Assembly: GCA_001465935.1 (NCBI GenBank)
Contig: LNKV01000007.1
Coordinates: 620,001-684,000, forward strand
DNA length: 64,000 nucleotides
Direction: 5' to 3'
DNA from: Clarireedia homoeocarpa
Lineage: Eukaryota > Ascomycota > Leotiomycetes > Helotiales > Rutstroemiaceae
Part shown: positions 46,233 to 56,977 of the stretch, piece by piece
How the letters are laid out: the number at the start of each line of letters is the position of its first letter
Numbering within the stretch: position 1 is the first letter of the stretch
The notes under the pieces: generated by a model
Database searches by the model: none
Told to the model about the DNA's origin: nothing
The model's input: only the letters and a program-made list of their open reading frames with translations
Position numbers and translations under genes: made by a program

Positions 46233-46635
46233 AGACAGGGAAAGCAGAAACTGACAGATAAAAGGATATGAAAGGGTCAAGGAGAGGCTGTCTGATGTTG
46301 ATCTAGTAATTCAATGAAAAATGAAAACACTCTGCTGCACTCTAATAACGTACATCTACGCATACAAGAAGTTGACAACCAAGAAAAATGAATCTCTCTA
46401 TACCCGCGCAATGTTTTCTGACGAAAGGTTCTTTCCAGATCCAGATATTGTATTATATTCAGAACTCGTTCTTATCCACATTATGCAACATCCTATACAT
46501 ATACACATATAACCTATCACCGAACATATACTCCTCATCTGCCTGTCGTAAATCTATACCACTCCACACTGCAATTCATCCCCATTCCAAAACCCTAGAT
46601 CTTATCTTCATCCTCATCCTGACATGCATCCTTAT

Positions 46636-48468
46636 CTAACTCCTCCTCGCCTTCTTATTCTCCCTATGCCTAACCTCCTTCGCCGCCGCCCTCCTCCTCT
46701 TCTTCCATGCCCTCGTAGACTCTCCCCTATGTTCATAAAACCACTTCTGAAAATCGCTTTCCTTCTCCTTCCCCCCCTCCTCCTCCGTCCCCGCGCCCTT
46801 CCCATTAACTCCACTCGGAGAATCTTCATTATCCGTCGGCCACACAAACTTCCTACTCGCAAACGCCGTATCCGGCGTCGGTGCCGCGCTGCGAATAGCT
46901 CTATACTCGATATCTTTTTTCGTAAAAGGCGTCAGCGGATACTGCTCCTCTGCATTTGCAACGGTTTCGTCATCATCGATATCGGAATCAGCGTCGGCAC
47001 CGAAGAAACTGAATGAAGAGACAGGATTGGATTCGGTTTCGGTGGTTGGGTTGGGTTTCGGACGTTTGTAAAGGGCTTCCAGGGGGTGGATTTCGTGGAT
47101 GGCGGAGTCGGGGATGACGATGCTGAGGCCGGAAGAGGAGAGAGGACGGGAGATTTCGGAGGAAGGGAGGGTGGTGGTTATGGGTGCGGGCGGGGCGGTG
47201 GATGGTTTAGTGGGGGGGGACATGGTAGGTTCGTCTTCGGATGAAGAGGAGTCAGAATCGGATTCGGATTCTGAGGAGTCGGAGGAGGAGGCGTCTGAGG
47301 ATGCATCTGGTGAATTGTTTGATGCAGCGTCAGCGATATGAGAGTGGGAGCTTGACAATTTTTCAGAGTCTGAGTCTGAGTCACTATCGGATGAGCTGTC
47401 TTGGTCCTCAATGGTTTTCGTAGGTGGCTGCGAGATTGTAGTTGCTGCTGCTTTTGTGTTTAGTACCTCTTCCTCCTCCTCATCTGAACTCTCTTCTTCT
47501 GAAGAACTATCTTCTGACGTCGAACTGTCTGATTCAGAATCATTGTTCGTAGCACTCTCCTTTGTCCTGTGTCTATCCTTCTGTACAGTTGTTTCGATCT
47601 CCGATTCACCTGAAGAAGAGTCTGAGTCTGGGTCTGAGCCCGAGTCCGAGTCCGACTCTGAAGAACTATCATCCTCTACCGCATCGTTATCAACTTTCAC
47701 CACTTCCTTCGGCGCTTCATAGCTGCTCTTCTCCTTCGGCTTGACCTCCTCGACCACATTCCCATCCTCATCCACCCACCCCTTCCCATCCACAAATTCT
47801 GTTACAACCTTCCCCTTCCCTCCACCCGCAACACCACTACTCCTCAAAAACGTCGCAAACTTGGTACTCTTCGCAAACTCATGCACCACCGCATCCTTCC
47901 CCTTCTTACTCTTCTTCTTCGCCTTCACTGCCTCTGTCGCCTTCGTATTCGCCGCCACATTTGGCGGCAAGACCGTCTTAAACAAACACTCCTCCGCCGT
48001 CGTGAACCTCGACTTTACCACCTTCTTCAACTCCTTTTGCTCCTTCTTCATCTTCCCAATTGTCGCAGCAGGTGTGGTCCACCCTCTCTTCACCTTCCTA
48101 TCTGTCAATTCCACCGCAGGTATCGTCTCCTCCCCTATCTTGCGCTTCTTACTTGGATCCTTGCGCGCCTTTTGCGGTTTCGCAGGCTCGTCTGGTTCTG
48201 CGAGGGGAGTTAAATCGACCGCAGGACGAGCTTTTTCAATGCGGATCTTTGTGCCTTTAAGGATTGAGCCGTTGAGCTTCTTCTTCAGCTTGTCGGCGTC
48301 TATGGTCGGGAGGTCTACAAATCCGTATGCTTTTTCGGGGAAGGTCTCGATGGTGTGGTAGGAGATGTTGCGCGCATTGGGGAGTATCGATGGCGGGATG
48401 ATTGTACTGAGGAGGTTGGGATTGAATGGGGTGATGTGCAATCTGGTGAATTCGGGGTCTAAGGACAT
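46636..48468 (-). CDS. Nucleolar Nop8/NOL8-like protein: N-terminal RRM, acidic Ser-rich centre, basic C-terminus
   Basis: Likely a ribosome-biogenesis factor of the nucleolus (Nop8/NOL8 type, acting in 60S assembly); the assignment is from architecture and partial similarity. Uninterrupted frame; I start at MSLDPEFTRLHITPFNP (48468), giving 610 residues, as the 20 extra residues upstream look like leader. Residues 5-80 fit an RRM (RLHITPFNPNLLSTIIP; KAYGFVDLPT). Lys-rich segments follow (KARKDPSKKRKIG), then about residues 285-430 are repeats of Ser with Asp/Glu, as in Srp40-like proteins and sites for casein kinase 2. The C-terminal conserved region has HPLEALYKRPKP, SSFSFFGADAD, YPLTPFTKKDIEYRAIRSAAPTPDTA and FQKWFYEHRGESTRAWKKRRR. 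The very basic end suits nucleolar localisation. Confidence 0.78.
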   Translation of the reverse strand: MSLDPEFTRLHITPFNPNLLSTIIPPSILPNARNISYHTIETFPEKAYGFVDLPTIDADKLKKKLNGSILKGTKIRIEKARPAVDLTPLAEPDEPAKPQKARKDPSKKRKIGEETIPAVELTDRKVKRGWTTPAATIGKMKKEQKELKKVVKSRFTTAEECLFKTVLPPNVAANTKATEAVKAKKKSKKGKDAVVHEFAKSTKFATFLRSSGVAGGGKGKVVTEFVDGKGWVDEDGNVVEEVKPKEKSSYEAPKEVVKVDNDAVEDDSSSESDSDSGSDPDSDSSSGESEIETTVQKDRHRTKESATNNDSESDSSTSEDSSSEEESSDEEEEEVLNTKAAATTISQPPTKTIEDQDSSSDSDSDSDSEKLSSSHSHIADAASNNSPDASSDASSSDSSESESDSDSSSSEDEPTMSPPTKPSTAPPAPITTTLPSSEISRPLSSSGLSIVIPDSAIHEIHPLEALYKRPKPNPTTETESNPVSSFSFFGADADSDIDDDETVANAEEQYPLTPFTKKDIEYRAIRSAAPTPDTAFASRKFVWPTDNEDSPSGVNGKGAGTEEEGGKEKESDFQKWFYEHRGESTRAWKKRRRAAAKEVRHRENKKARRS

Positions 48469-48732
48469 ATCTAAAGTTGCAGGACTGCAATTGAAATACT
48501 TATATACAGATGCTGCAGCTTTGCGCAAGCTGCTTCAGGAGGGAAAATTTTGAGGAGAGACGGTAAGAAATTCTTCCAAGATACTTCTGTACAGGGGATA
48601 AGCTTGACAAAGGACGCTAAGATAAAGACGATTTACAGAATTGAGGTGCACAGGCCACATTGAATCCAGCTCCAATCAGCAGCAAAAACTTGAGGGATAT
48701 AGATTTGAATAAAATTCACTCTAGCATCAAAT

Positions 48733-48835
48733 GGGCGCTTGGTCTAGGGGTATGATACTCGCTTCGCATGTCAATGGTAATTCACCACTCGACAAAGCTT
48801 GTGAGGGGTCGGGGGTTCAATTCCCCCAGTGTCCA
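48733..48835 (+). tRNA. tRNA-Ala (CGC) with a 31-nt intron
   Basis: Acceptor stem GGGCGCT pairs with AGTGTCC (48828-48834) and includes a G3:U70 pair, the alanine identity element; discriminator base A at 48835. The anticodon stem CTCGC (48758-48762) pairs with GTGAG (48801-48805), with loop TT-CGC-A and anticodon CGC at 48765-48767. The T arm GGGGG-TTCAATT-CCCCC is perfect. The intron runs about 48769-48799, directly after position 37 as in eukaryotic nuclear tRNAs. It decodes GCG. Confidence 0.92.
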
Positions 48836-49582
48836 ACTTTTGCTTTTTTGCTACTTATTTATTATGTAGATAGCACAAGGCGCAGACAGACAGCTCTTGT
48901 CGTACTCTTAAGTCAGTCTTAAGTTAGTTAGTTAGTCTTACTGGTTCCTTGGCTTTTTTTTCTTCTTTTGCTACAAACCTCATCTTTCTCGTGAATTCCG
49001 GTGAGGGAATGGTGTATTCATGGTGGAGGAGTACATATATGAGCGATGGAGGCGGGTGCCGTTGTTCTCTTACTGGGCAACAACTCTATTATCCTTCTGA
49101 TGTTCCTCAAAGGTATGGACGGCCAACTAGCTCATATCATACGGAGTGATAGCATGGGGGATGGAGTTCTCATTTGGCAGGAGAGTCATGCGTTTAAGAA
49201 GCTATGTTCTGCTCCAAATTTTCTACTTCTATAATGTATTGATTCTATACATGATTCTCATTCATTGATTCAGAGTCATCCTATTGATACATCGAGTGCG
49301 TCCCATAAGTGGAAGACTCGACTCAACGCAGTCTTTCCTCTCGCAGATCCATCACCATTTTATGATGTACTATTCGTCTCGGCCTTTGTAATGAAGCATC
49401 TCGCAATATTGGTGAAGTCGTGAGATGATATGATATGACTTCTCCGCGATTATCTATACATCAATCGCTATATCCGTCACCGCTAGGCAACAGTATCCAT
49501 ACTACTTGCCAGAAGCTCTGCGTATTCAGCGACCCGGTTGTAACCAATTCTTTTCCTGCTTCCCTGTGCATCTATCCTCACT
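48836..49582. other. Intergenic downstream of the tRNA
   Basis: Begins CTTTTGCTTTTTTGC, with a T-run just 3' of the tRNA suitable as an RNA polymerase III terminator. No other gene; short frames at 48949-49234 show no motif. Confidence 0.5.
48838..48850 (+). terminator. Probable RNA polymerase III terminator of the tRNA gene
   Basis: T-rich CTTTTGCTTTTTTG begins three bases after the tRNA 3' end. Four or more T residues on the coding strand terminate Pol III; two such runs occur. Confidence 0.65.
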
Positions 49583-50433
49583 TCACTTATCATGAATCTC
49601 CTTGGCGATTTGGTTCCACATGCTCGCAATTGTCTAAATCGTCAGCACACTACTCGATTCTCATATTCCAAAAGACCACAACATACCTTTGGAGCCGGAG
49701 CTTTCACTATCGTCAACCTCTCTCCCCGCTCCCTCCTCGGACGTAAAACCCATCTCATCCCCTCATTACTCCTCCTGATGTCACCCCCTCTCCTTCGAAC
49801 CCTACTTTCTAATCTCCTCCTCAATCGTCTCAACATCATCTCATCGCGCTGCAAAATGCGGTCGACCCGTCTGACCTGTCTTTTTTCCTCGTTATACTCC
49901 CGCATTCTCGACACTACCGAATCAACCCATAAACCGGACTTTGCTATATCGAGAAAACACATCTTGGTCCATTCAGCTGCCGTCTTCAATAATTCTTTCT
50001 CTTCTTTGCTGCTGTGACGTTCTTTGACTGTAGAGCATATCTGGAGGTACTGAGGGACAGATGAGGAGAGGATAGTGCCTTGCCAGACGGAGCGGCCGTC
50101 GATTTTGGATGTTGAGATCTGTGTACTTGTGGTAGCAGTTTTGATAGAGGTGGGGTAGGTTTTGTGGAAGTAGTGGATTGATGGGCGAATATCTTCCTTG
50201 GAGGTTGTTTCTGACGAGGAAGATGGTGTGTCTGATGAAGACGACGGTGATGACGACGGTGATGACGACGGTGATGACGACGGTGACGACGACGGTGACG
50301 ACGATGATGATGATGATGACTCTTTAGGTAGAGGTACAGTGAGAATTCCCTCCTGGATAACTCCTGCGTCACCATATCCAGTCCATATCTCAAAGACGTG
50401 AACCAATCTCTCGGGTGCCATCTTGCTGGCCAC
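49583..50433 (-). CDS. Protein with (SSSP)n repeat and basic helical C-terminal region, function unknown
   Basis: Exon 1 (50433-49687) and a 17-codon last exon (49633-49583, TIASMWNQIAKEIHDK) join in phase 0 over a 53-nt intron, giving 265 residues. The start is MASKMAPERLVHVFEIWTG; the second Met (50421) is equally possible. Residues 10-35 look structured (VHVFEIWTGYGDAGVIQEGIL). They are followed by about 35 residues of SSSP repeats encoded by GAC/GAT-rich antisense repeats. The middle (DGRSVWQGTILSSSVPQYLQI; LLKTAAEWTKMCFLDIAKSGLW) is likely folded and helical. A highly basic stretch (MMLRRLRRRLESRVRRRGGD) follows. No family recognised. The last exon is supported by its phase and by the helix it completes. 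Confidence 0.68.
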
Positions 50434-53400
50434 TTTCTATACGACTATACACCTATACACTGATGTAGATGTGAAAAACTGGTTGAGAAAGATAGAACTG
50501 CTCGTTTGATCTCACATGCACATACGAATTCGAGAACTACCCCGCATCATATATATCTATATATATACCCCCACTCCGCAGAAACTACCCAGGACCCAAG
50601 ACGCTCGCATCGGACCCTATCAATCGACCGTCTCATTAGCTGTAGGCAATGTAGTCGCCAGTTCCATGGATATGAACTGTAGGGAAACAGGCGACCAAGG
50701 TCCAAGGAAGGAACGATAAGGATTCAGGCAGTAAACAATTCATTCATTCTTCTGCAAACATCAATTTCGACCAACTTAGTTACTGTAACAAAATTAATGT
50801 TCTTACGCGAAACAAATAAAAGGTGCTCTACATACGAAAGGCATGTCCAATAAGGAGACAACCGGAGAGCGCGCGGTTAATTTCGAATGTGGGAGTAACT
50901 GTACTGTACATTACAAGCAAGTGAGAGCAGTTCCTCCTTCAAACTAGAACATAGCGGTGATGGCCCATATCTCGGCCACTAGGAAACGCACTCCCCGTGT
51001 GCTGACTGTACTCCGTACAGAATCTCCGAGTTTCAAGAATTTAAACGCCTATAAAGGCAACTTTACAATATAAAGCACAATCTTACCTTCCTTCCTTCCG
51101 CCCCGCTGTACCCCTATTGTAAATGGAACCGCGCGACCGAATCCATCTATCCATCCAACGTCACCCCACGCGAGACTCGGAACCTTTTTTTAAACTCTCT
51201 CTGCCAACAACGTTTTTCTATGGATGCCAGTACGGGTTTGGGAAGACCGATTCTGGGAGCCTGATGTTGGTGTTGCTCCTTCACTTGACGCAGCCGCAGC
51301 CGCAACCGCGATGACTCGAAGTTGGTAAGGAGGTTTGGTTTTTTGTTTACTTGCTTTGTTTGCTTGGTGTTTTAGGTGTTGGTTTGTGAAGAGGAATGGG
51401 CAGTCGTTTGGAAGGCCATGTTGGATGATACTGTAACGACAAGGAGACGACAGATCATGCCCTAAATCTACGTCTCCCAGGTCGGACGCTTAACTGGTTC
51501 ATTGACCTGGCTATCATTAGCTGGAATGACTCTAGGTAAGTGATAGGCACGATTTTTACCTTCAACAGCTACGCGGTTTTTATGACCAGTGTTGATTGAG
51601 TGTTGGAGCAAGTCATGCCTGAAGTGGCTATCGGAGAGAAAGTGTTTACACCTGTTGCTGTTTGAATCAGGATAGTTTCATGATACGACTCTACTCGTGC
51701 ATTGTTTCCCCTAACACCTGAGTGAACTTTTTTAGGATTAGGTCGTTGCCCCCCTGTGTCTAGCCAATAGGTTGAACATATCTGCCACTCATTTCTCTAC
51801 TTGTTTTCATCATAAGATTACACTCAATTACCACCGTCTTTACCTTTTAGCCTCATCCTAACATTTACATTCCGCTGCTGTTTTCCCAATCATTTGTCGA
51901 AATGAATAGCTGATCTATCCGGGCCGTCTTTGTTTCTGAAGCAACTATTCCCTCCGTATCGTCCTCTCGATTCACTATCATTCATGCCCCTCCTTTGCGA
52001 ATCTTGAGCCATGTTTCACTCTGATTTCCATAGAGCTGACTACTCCTGCATTTCAATATCCTCAACTGTGCATTGAATTCCAAATTTCCGGGATATTTAT
52101 TGCTGCCTTTGTGCTTCTATTGCCAATTTTTCTCGGAATCTAATGTCGTGCCACTTTCAATGCGACGCAGTTGTATTACCACGGCGAGGTCTTGCCCTCG
52201 GGTACACACCGAAACTCATCCTATGCTATCATGGCTATTATCTCGATGTTCCAAGTCGGCCCTACTACGATACATGGCTGGGAAAGCGGGCGAGGCAAAC
52301 ATGCTCCTTACTCTTGAATAGTGTGGAACTTCGTACATTCTACAGTAACAATGTCAGTGTGTGGTACGGTGCCTCAGCTATAGTCTCGGGCATCATTTTG
52401 AGCCCAGTCACAACGGAGGTGCAGTAGTTGAGCCTTGTTCTCTCCTATTCTTCTTGTGCCGCAACCTTCGAGTCCATTCTGCTACAGTATGCAATGCATG
52501 GCCCCACGTACTCAAAAACCGGGGGGAACACAAGAGATGGTTGGGACATGCTGTTCAACGTCACAGAATCTGGGGTAATGGCATTTGGTAAGCATAAGTT
52601 ACTGTATACAATTAAATTAATCCGAAACTAGGGATTAGTTCTATTGGCTGTACTCCCTCCCCCTTTTCGTTCTCTTGCTCTCATACTGTAGCAACACACC
52701 AGAGTTCCTGTTGTTGCTTGTTGCTTGTTGCTTGTTAATGAAAAGAACGCGGCCTTTTCCCGGCCGTATGTCGGCCACAAGTTGTGCAGGTGATGGATAC
52801 ATTTTGTCGGAATTGCGGGGTGAAGAATGACAACATACATCTTGCATTCATGTGGTCTCGGTAGCTCAGAGATCTTCTCGGTACACCTCTTAGTGCCTCG
52901 ATATAAATGGTGGAAATCCATTCAACCTTATTAATTGACTCGTGCCTGAGGTGACCAGTCGCAGCTAGTTGACGACGGTTGCTGGCTTACCGCGCTACTG
53001 CTGATCTTGCATGACTGTACACGATTTCCGAATGCTACCTTGGCCCTCATCATCATGAAGCTATTGTGTTCGTCTGACCAAGTTCGCGGTCGCGACGGAG
53101 AAAGCACCTTTCTCACGAGAGGTATTTTCTACCGCTCAGGAGAGCCCACTTCCGGTAGTTCTAGCATTTAGGAACTATCGTCTGAAGGACTGAGCCGCAG
53201 ATTGGTGGCGGACCTTGCTGGCACTCGTGATAGATTGATTCCATTCACTATGCAGGAAGAATCGCTCCGACTGCCTGCAAATTTTACTCCGATTCACTAT
53301 AACCGGTAAGACGAAAGGAACATAAAGGTGAGTATGAATTCCTCTCCAACTGAGGCTTTTTGAAACCCCATTGCAATCACCACGAAAGCAGAAGAGCAAG

Positions 53401-53455
53401 CAAATCTCTCTTCCTGTCTAGAACCAATTCCAGAACACATCGCAACGCACTCATC
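50434..53455. other. Intergenic, 3.0 kb, no gene recognised
   Basis: Contains TATA-type AT runs near 50548-50566 and a short TTGCTTG repeat at 52714-52737. Open frames of up to 97 codons show no domain or splice partner. Possibly long regulatory sequence or undetected non-coding RNA. Confidence 0.5.
52714..52737. repeat. 7-bp tandem repeat (TTGCTTG)n
   Basis: Three to four copies of TTGCTTG. Confidence 0.75.
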
Positions 53456-54822
53456 ATGTATTTCTGGCAGACAATCTTGTTCTCCCTCTTCACCCTCACG
53501 CTTCGAGTGACGTGCCTCACCATCAATCTGCAAGATGAACCCGTTCTCACTGAAAGAGCTTCCTGGGCTTCCGTCGGTTGCTACACTGACAACGTGGGCG
53601 GCCGTACCTTGTCTAACTCAGCGGCTGTACCCGGCGGCTCAGATGCCATGACGAATGAGTTGTGCCAAGCTGCGTGTCAAGCTGCGGGCTTTACTCTTGC
53701 TGGAACAGAATATGCGGGAGAGTGCTGTAAGTCTTGTTTAATAAAATCTTTTTTTATTCTCTCTATCCGTAATGATGATCATCAATTAACACACATAGGG
53801 TGCGACAACACGTTTACTAACGGTGGCGGACCCGCGTCGGACGGCAACGCTGGCTGCAACATGGCGTGTAAAGGCAACAGTGCCGAAACATGCGGTGGAT
53901 CGAATCGTCTCACGGCTTTCTCATACGGAGGGTCGACTACCCCACCGTCGACTGGAACTGGAAAACGTGGTCTGGCGTACAACAGCAATAATCCGAATGA
54001 CAGTGCAATCTTTGCGAACATGTTCAAGGGCAACTCTAAGGTGTCTTGGGGTTATGATTGGGGCTATCCGAGTTATGGGTTGGATGCCAGTATCGAGTTG
54101 TATGTGGCCAGATCTTACCTTCACTTACCTTCCTTCTTCTACCCCTCTCCTAAGCTTCCGCGTTTCTACTCTCTCGAATAGAAAGCCAAGGACTGACATG
54201 CTAACACAGCGTTCCCATGCTCTGGGGCTATCCCGGTGCCGACCAAATCTCCGCCTGGACCACTGCCGTTCAATTATCCTCCACAAAGCACATTCTCGGC
54301 TACAACGAGCCAGACCTAACCTACTCTGGCTCCGCAAACCTTCTCCCTGCCACCGCCGCCGCTGGCTGGCTTATAGGTATCCAACCTTTCTCCTCCACAC
54401 ACCTCACCTCGACCCCCAATGTTCTCTGGAATAACTACGACAGCACCTCCTCTGGCGGCGCCTACTCCTCTCGACAATGGACATCCTACTTCCTCGGCAA
54501 CTGTACATCCTGCCACTTCGACTTCGCAGCCATCCACTACTATTCTGATTGTTTCCCCGCGAACGGCCAGCTGGGCAGCGATTGGTTCATCAGCAATGTG
54601 ACGAATGCGCATGAGTTCTTCAACCTGCCGATCTGGATCACGGAGTTTCAGTGCTATGGCACGGATGACCAGCAAGCGCAGTTCCTGCAGGCCGTGCTGC
54701 CGTGGTTGGACGCGCAGAGTTGGGTGCAGCGATATGCGTATTTTGGGGTGTTTCCGGGGTATTTGATCAACAGTGCAGGAAATGGATTTTCAAATGCTGG
54801 GACGGTTTATGCTACGGTTTAG
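53456..54822 (+). CDS. Secreted WSC-domain GH128 glycoside hydrolase (Asl1-like beta-1,3-glucanase)
   Basis: Probable cell-wall or secreted endo-beta-1,3-glucanase; GH128 members cut beta-1,3-glucan. Three exons, 53456-53726, 53799-54099 and 54210-54822, with consistent phase, give 394 residues. Signal peptide MYFWQTILFSLFTLTLRVTC. Residues about 36-125 form a WSC domain with eight Cys (SVGCYTDNVGGRTLS, ELCQAACQAAGFTLAGTEYAGEC, WCDNTF, CNMACKGNSAETCGGSNRL). WSC domains bind carbohydrate. A short Pro/Thr linker follows. The catalytic core begins KRGLAYN; the second splice forms ASIEFVPMLWG, a GH128 hallmark. The acid/base Glu is expected at 224 in GYNEPD and the nucleophile Glu at 336 in WITEFQ. 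HYYSDC and the YAYFGVF end also match. The ATG at 53456 is preferred over an in-frame upstream one because it begins the signal peptide. Confidence 0.93.
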
Positions 54823-56220
54823 GGGGTGAGGTGTTCAAAAGAGAGGAAAAGGTGTAAGACGGAGGAGTTATGCTGGGAGGAAAGGACCAAGAGGGAAGAT
54901 GTTGGTGAAACGAAGGAGAAGTTTAGCAAGTCGCAACTTATTGCTGTGAATTGGCTGAATGACTTAACTTCCATGAAATAAAATGGAAAAGTTACATAAT
55001 TACAAACACAAATACATTTCATAATAGTCTCTATTTCACGGATAGTGTCTCGTGGATTCATCCAGTAAACAGCTCGAACACTGATCAGAAAACAGAAGCA
55101 GAAATGCACATGATTAAAGGTCCAGGATGCAGCAATTTTCCAACAGCCCGGAATCCTACCTCTCCCCCAATCGTTGCCTCGGTTCCAAGCCTTGCACGCA
55201 TTCCATTCCCATCCGCAGATTGGTCCAAAGAAATCGGCGCAACAAAATCTTGACGCTTTGTGTTTCCTGCTCCATACAGTTAAGCATCACGTCGGCAAAA
55301 TGAGGGGAATGCGGAGCTACTGTATCGGAGTCTTGGCGGGCTCTGCGGCACCTACACGGTAGTATTTCGGGCGGTATATACAAGTATGCAATCTTACTGT
55401 CAGTAAGTTATAACATTCCACAGTATGCAGTATGCTTCTCCATTTCTGGCACGTTTGACAAATAACGAACTGCCAGATCAGAATAAGGTAATCTTACCAC
55501 CGGCGCAGCTGCGCTACTGACTCGTGGATTGCTACAGCGGGGTTGGTTGGGTATTTCTTACCTACATGTTCGATTGAAGGCGCTAGAATAATCAGGTACA
55601 GTCACACGGACGCACCGGCCCCGGAAAATAACCCCTTGAGCAGGTCCGTGTATCTGACAGCGCGCGTAGAGCCAAGTTCTTGCGGATCTAAGAGAGGAAG
55701 GTCGGTTGCCCTTGGGCTATTTAGCCTATAGGGTTGCTATAATTTCCACATATGCCTTCCTCAAACGAGAGGTACGCCCGGCGTTGTCTGACTGGATGGG
55801 CCTTGGAAAGGCTTGGGGATTGCGGGAGCGGAGCGGGCGCTTTTCTGGATAGAGAGCGCTGGCCGATGGATTTGCCTTGATAGGGCTAGAGAATGGGATG
55901 CTGTTCAACTCGATCGTTGGATCGTGAATGGACCTCGGAAATGATGGGGAAATTTGAACATGGGAGGAGAAGTTCGATTCACTATCAGAGTTTAGAGAAC
56001 GTGGAGGAGAGACTTGAGGGGAGTGTTGCGGATAATTTCAAACGTTCAAAAGGTAAGGTGGCATAGTGGAGATATTGTGATTATGAGTTGCCTTGACGGG
56101 TAAGCAGCAGTAGCAGAGAGCATAAATACTTCACATTTTCCTGCCAGAGGTGAAGGATATCCAGCAGCGATCGTCTTTCTTTCCACTCCTCTCATCTATC
56201 AACCTCCACTTTCATTCAGG
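54823..56220. promoter_or_regulatory. Intergenic, upstream region of the cutinase gene
   Basis: Contains CCTCGG at 55933-55938, 283 bp before the cutinase ATG, the core recognised by FarA/Ctf1-type fatty-acid and cutin regulators, and a second copy near 55176. A TATA-like ATAAATA is at 56122-56128, about 93 bp before the ATG, and the leader is C/T-rich. No gene seen in the rest. Confidence 0.45.
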
Positions 56221-56977
56221 ATGAAGTTGACACTTGCTCTTACTCTTCTTTCCCTCTCATGTGTCTCTACCAGTCATCCTCTGGCAGAACCAGAAGCAGA
56301 CACATCACTCGCAGTGGGAAGCCCCGAGCATCTCGCAGCAACAGCTACCCTGTTCGAACAAGCTGCCGCCGTCGTCACAACTGAGAATGGTCTCACAACA
56401 GACGCCTGCAAGCCCGTCATTGTGATCTTCGCCCGCGGCACCAACGAGGATGGAAATGTCGGTAGCCGCGTCGGTCCACCTTTGTTCACTCAATTGAGGA
56501 GCAAGCTTGGGACATCGAAGGTTACTGTACAGGGGGTTGACTATAGTGCGAATGTCCTTGGGTAAGTTCAATCTTATATGTCATGATGAATAACTACTGA
56601 CTTAACCTCATAGATACCTTGCCGGCGGGGACTCAGCTGGATCATCCACCATGGCATCTCTGATCAACTCCGCTAGCACCAAATGTCCGAGCGCAAAACT
56701 CGTTCTAGGTGGATACTCTCAAGGTGCTCAGCTAGTACACAATGCCGCAGAGACACTCTCATCTGCAGTCACTGCCAAGGTTGCAGCAGTGGTTGTCTTT
56801 GGTGACCCAGATCGTGGCCAAGCTGTTGGTACCGTCTCGACTTCGAAGGTTGATAGTTTTTGCCATGACCAGGATATCATTTGCACTGGGTCTGGAGGTT
56901 TCACTACTCATTTGACATATGATGTTGATGCGCCGGCGGCTGCCAGTTTCATCGTTTCTGCTGTCGGGTCTGTTTAG
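56221..56977 (+). CDS. Cutinase (secreted serine esterase, CE5)
   Basis: Hydrolyses cutin, the polyester of plant cuticle, and short-chain esters, outside the cell. Exon 1 (56221-56561) and exon 2 (56614-56977) join over a 52-nt GT-AG intron that splits a Gly codon, giving 234 residues. Signal peptide MKLTLALTLLSLSCVSTS. The mature region opens DACKPVIVIFARGTNEDGNVG, a cutinase block holding the oxyanion-hole segment. The nucleophile elbow GGYSQGAQ places Ser149. CHDQDIIC gives Asp201, and THLTY gives His213, completing the Ser-Asp-His triad. Four Cys (62, 138, 197, 204) fit the two disulfides usual in cutinases. A 30-residue pro-region precedes the catalytic domain. The length is normal. Cutinase suggests a plant-associated or saprotrophic life. 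Fatty-acid-responsive control is plausible from a CCTCGG site upstream. Confidence 0.95.

Larger units (their letters stand above)
45673..46635. other. Intergenic (convergent 3' ends) with simple repeats
   Basis: Holds a TTTTC repeat (45968-46008) and an A16-(GA)13 tract (46191-46232). No coding region. Confidence 0.6.

Noticed and set aside
47411..48361. Long plus-strand frames over the nucleolar protein gene
   Set aside because: Antisense of the Ser/Asp/Glu repeat region, where skewed codon use keeps other frames open.
52073..52631. Plus-strand frames of 67-94 codons
   Set aside because: Three overlapping frames, no motif and no coherent splice joins.
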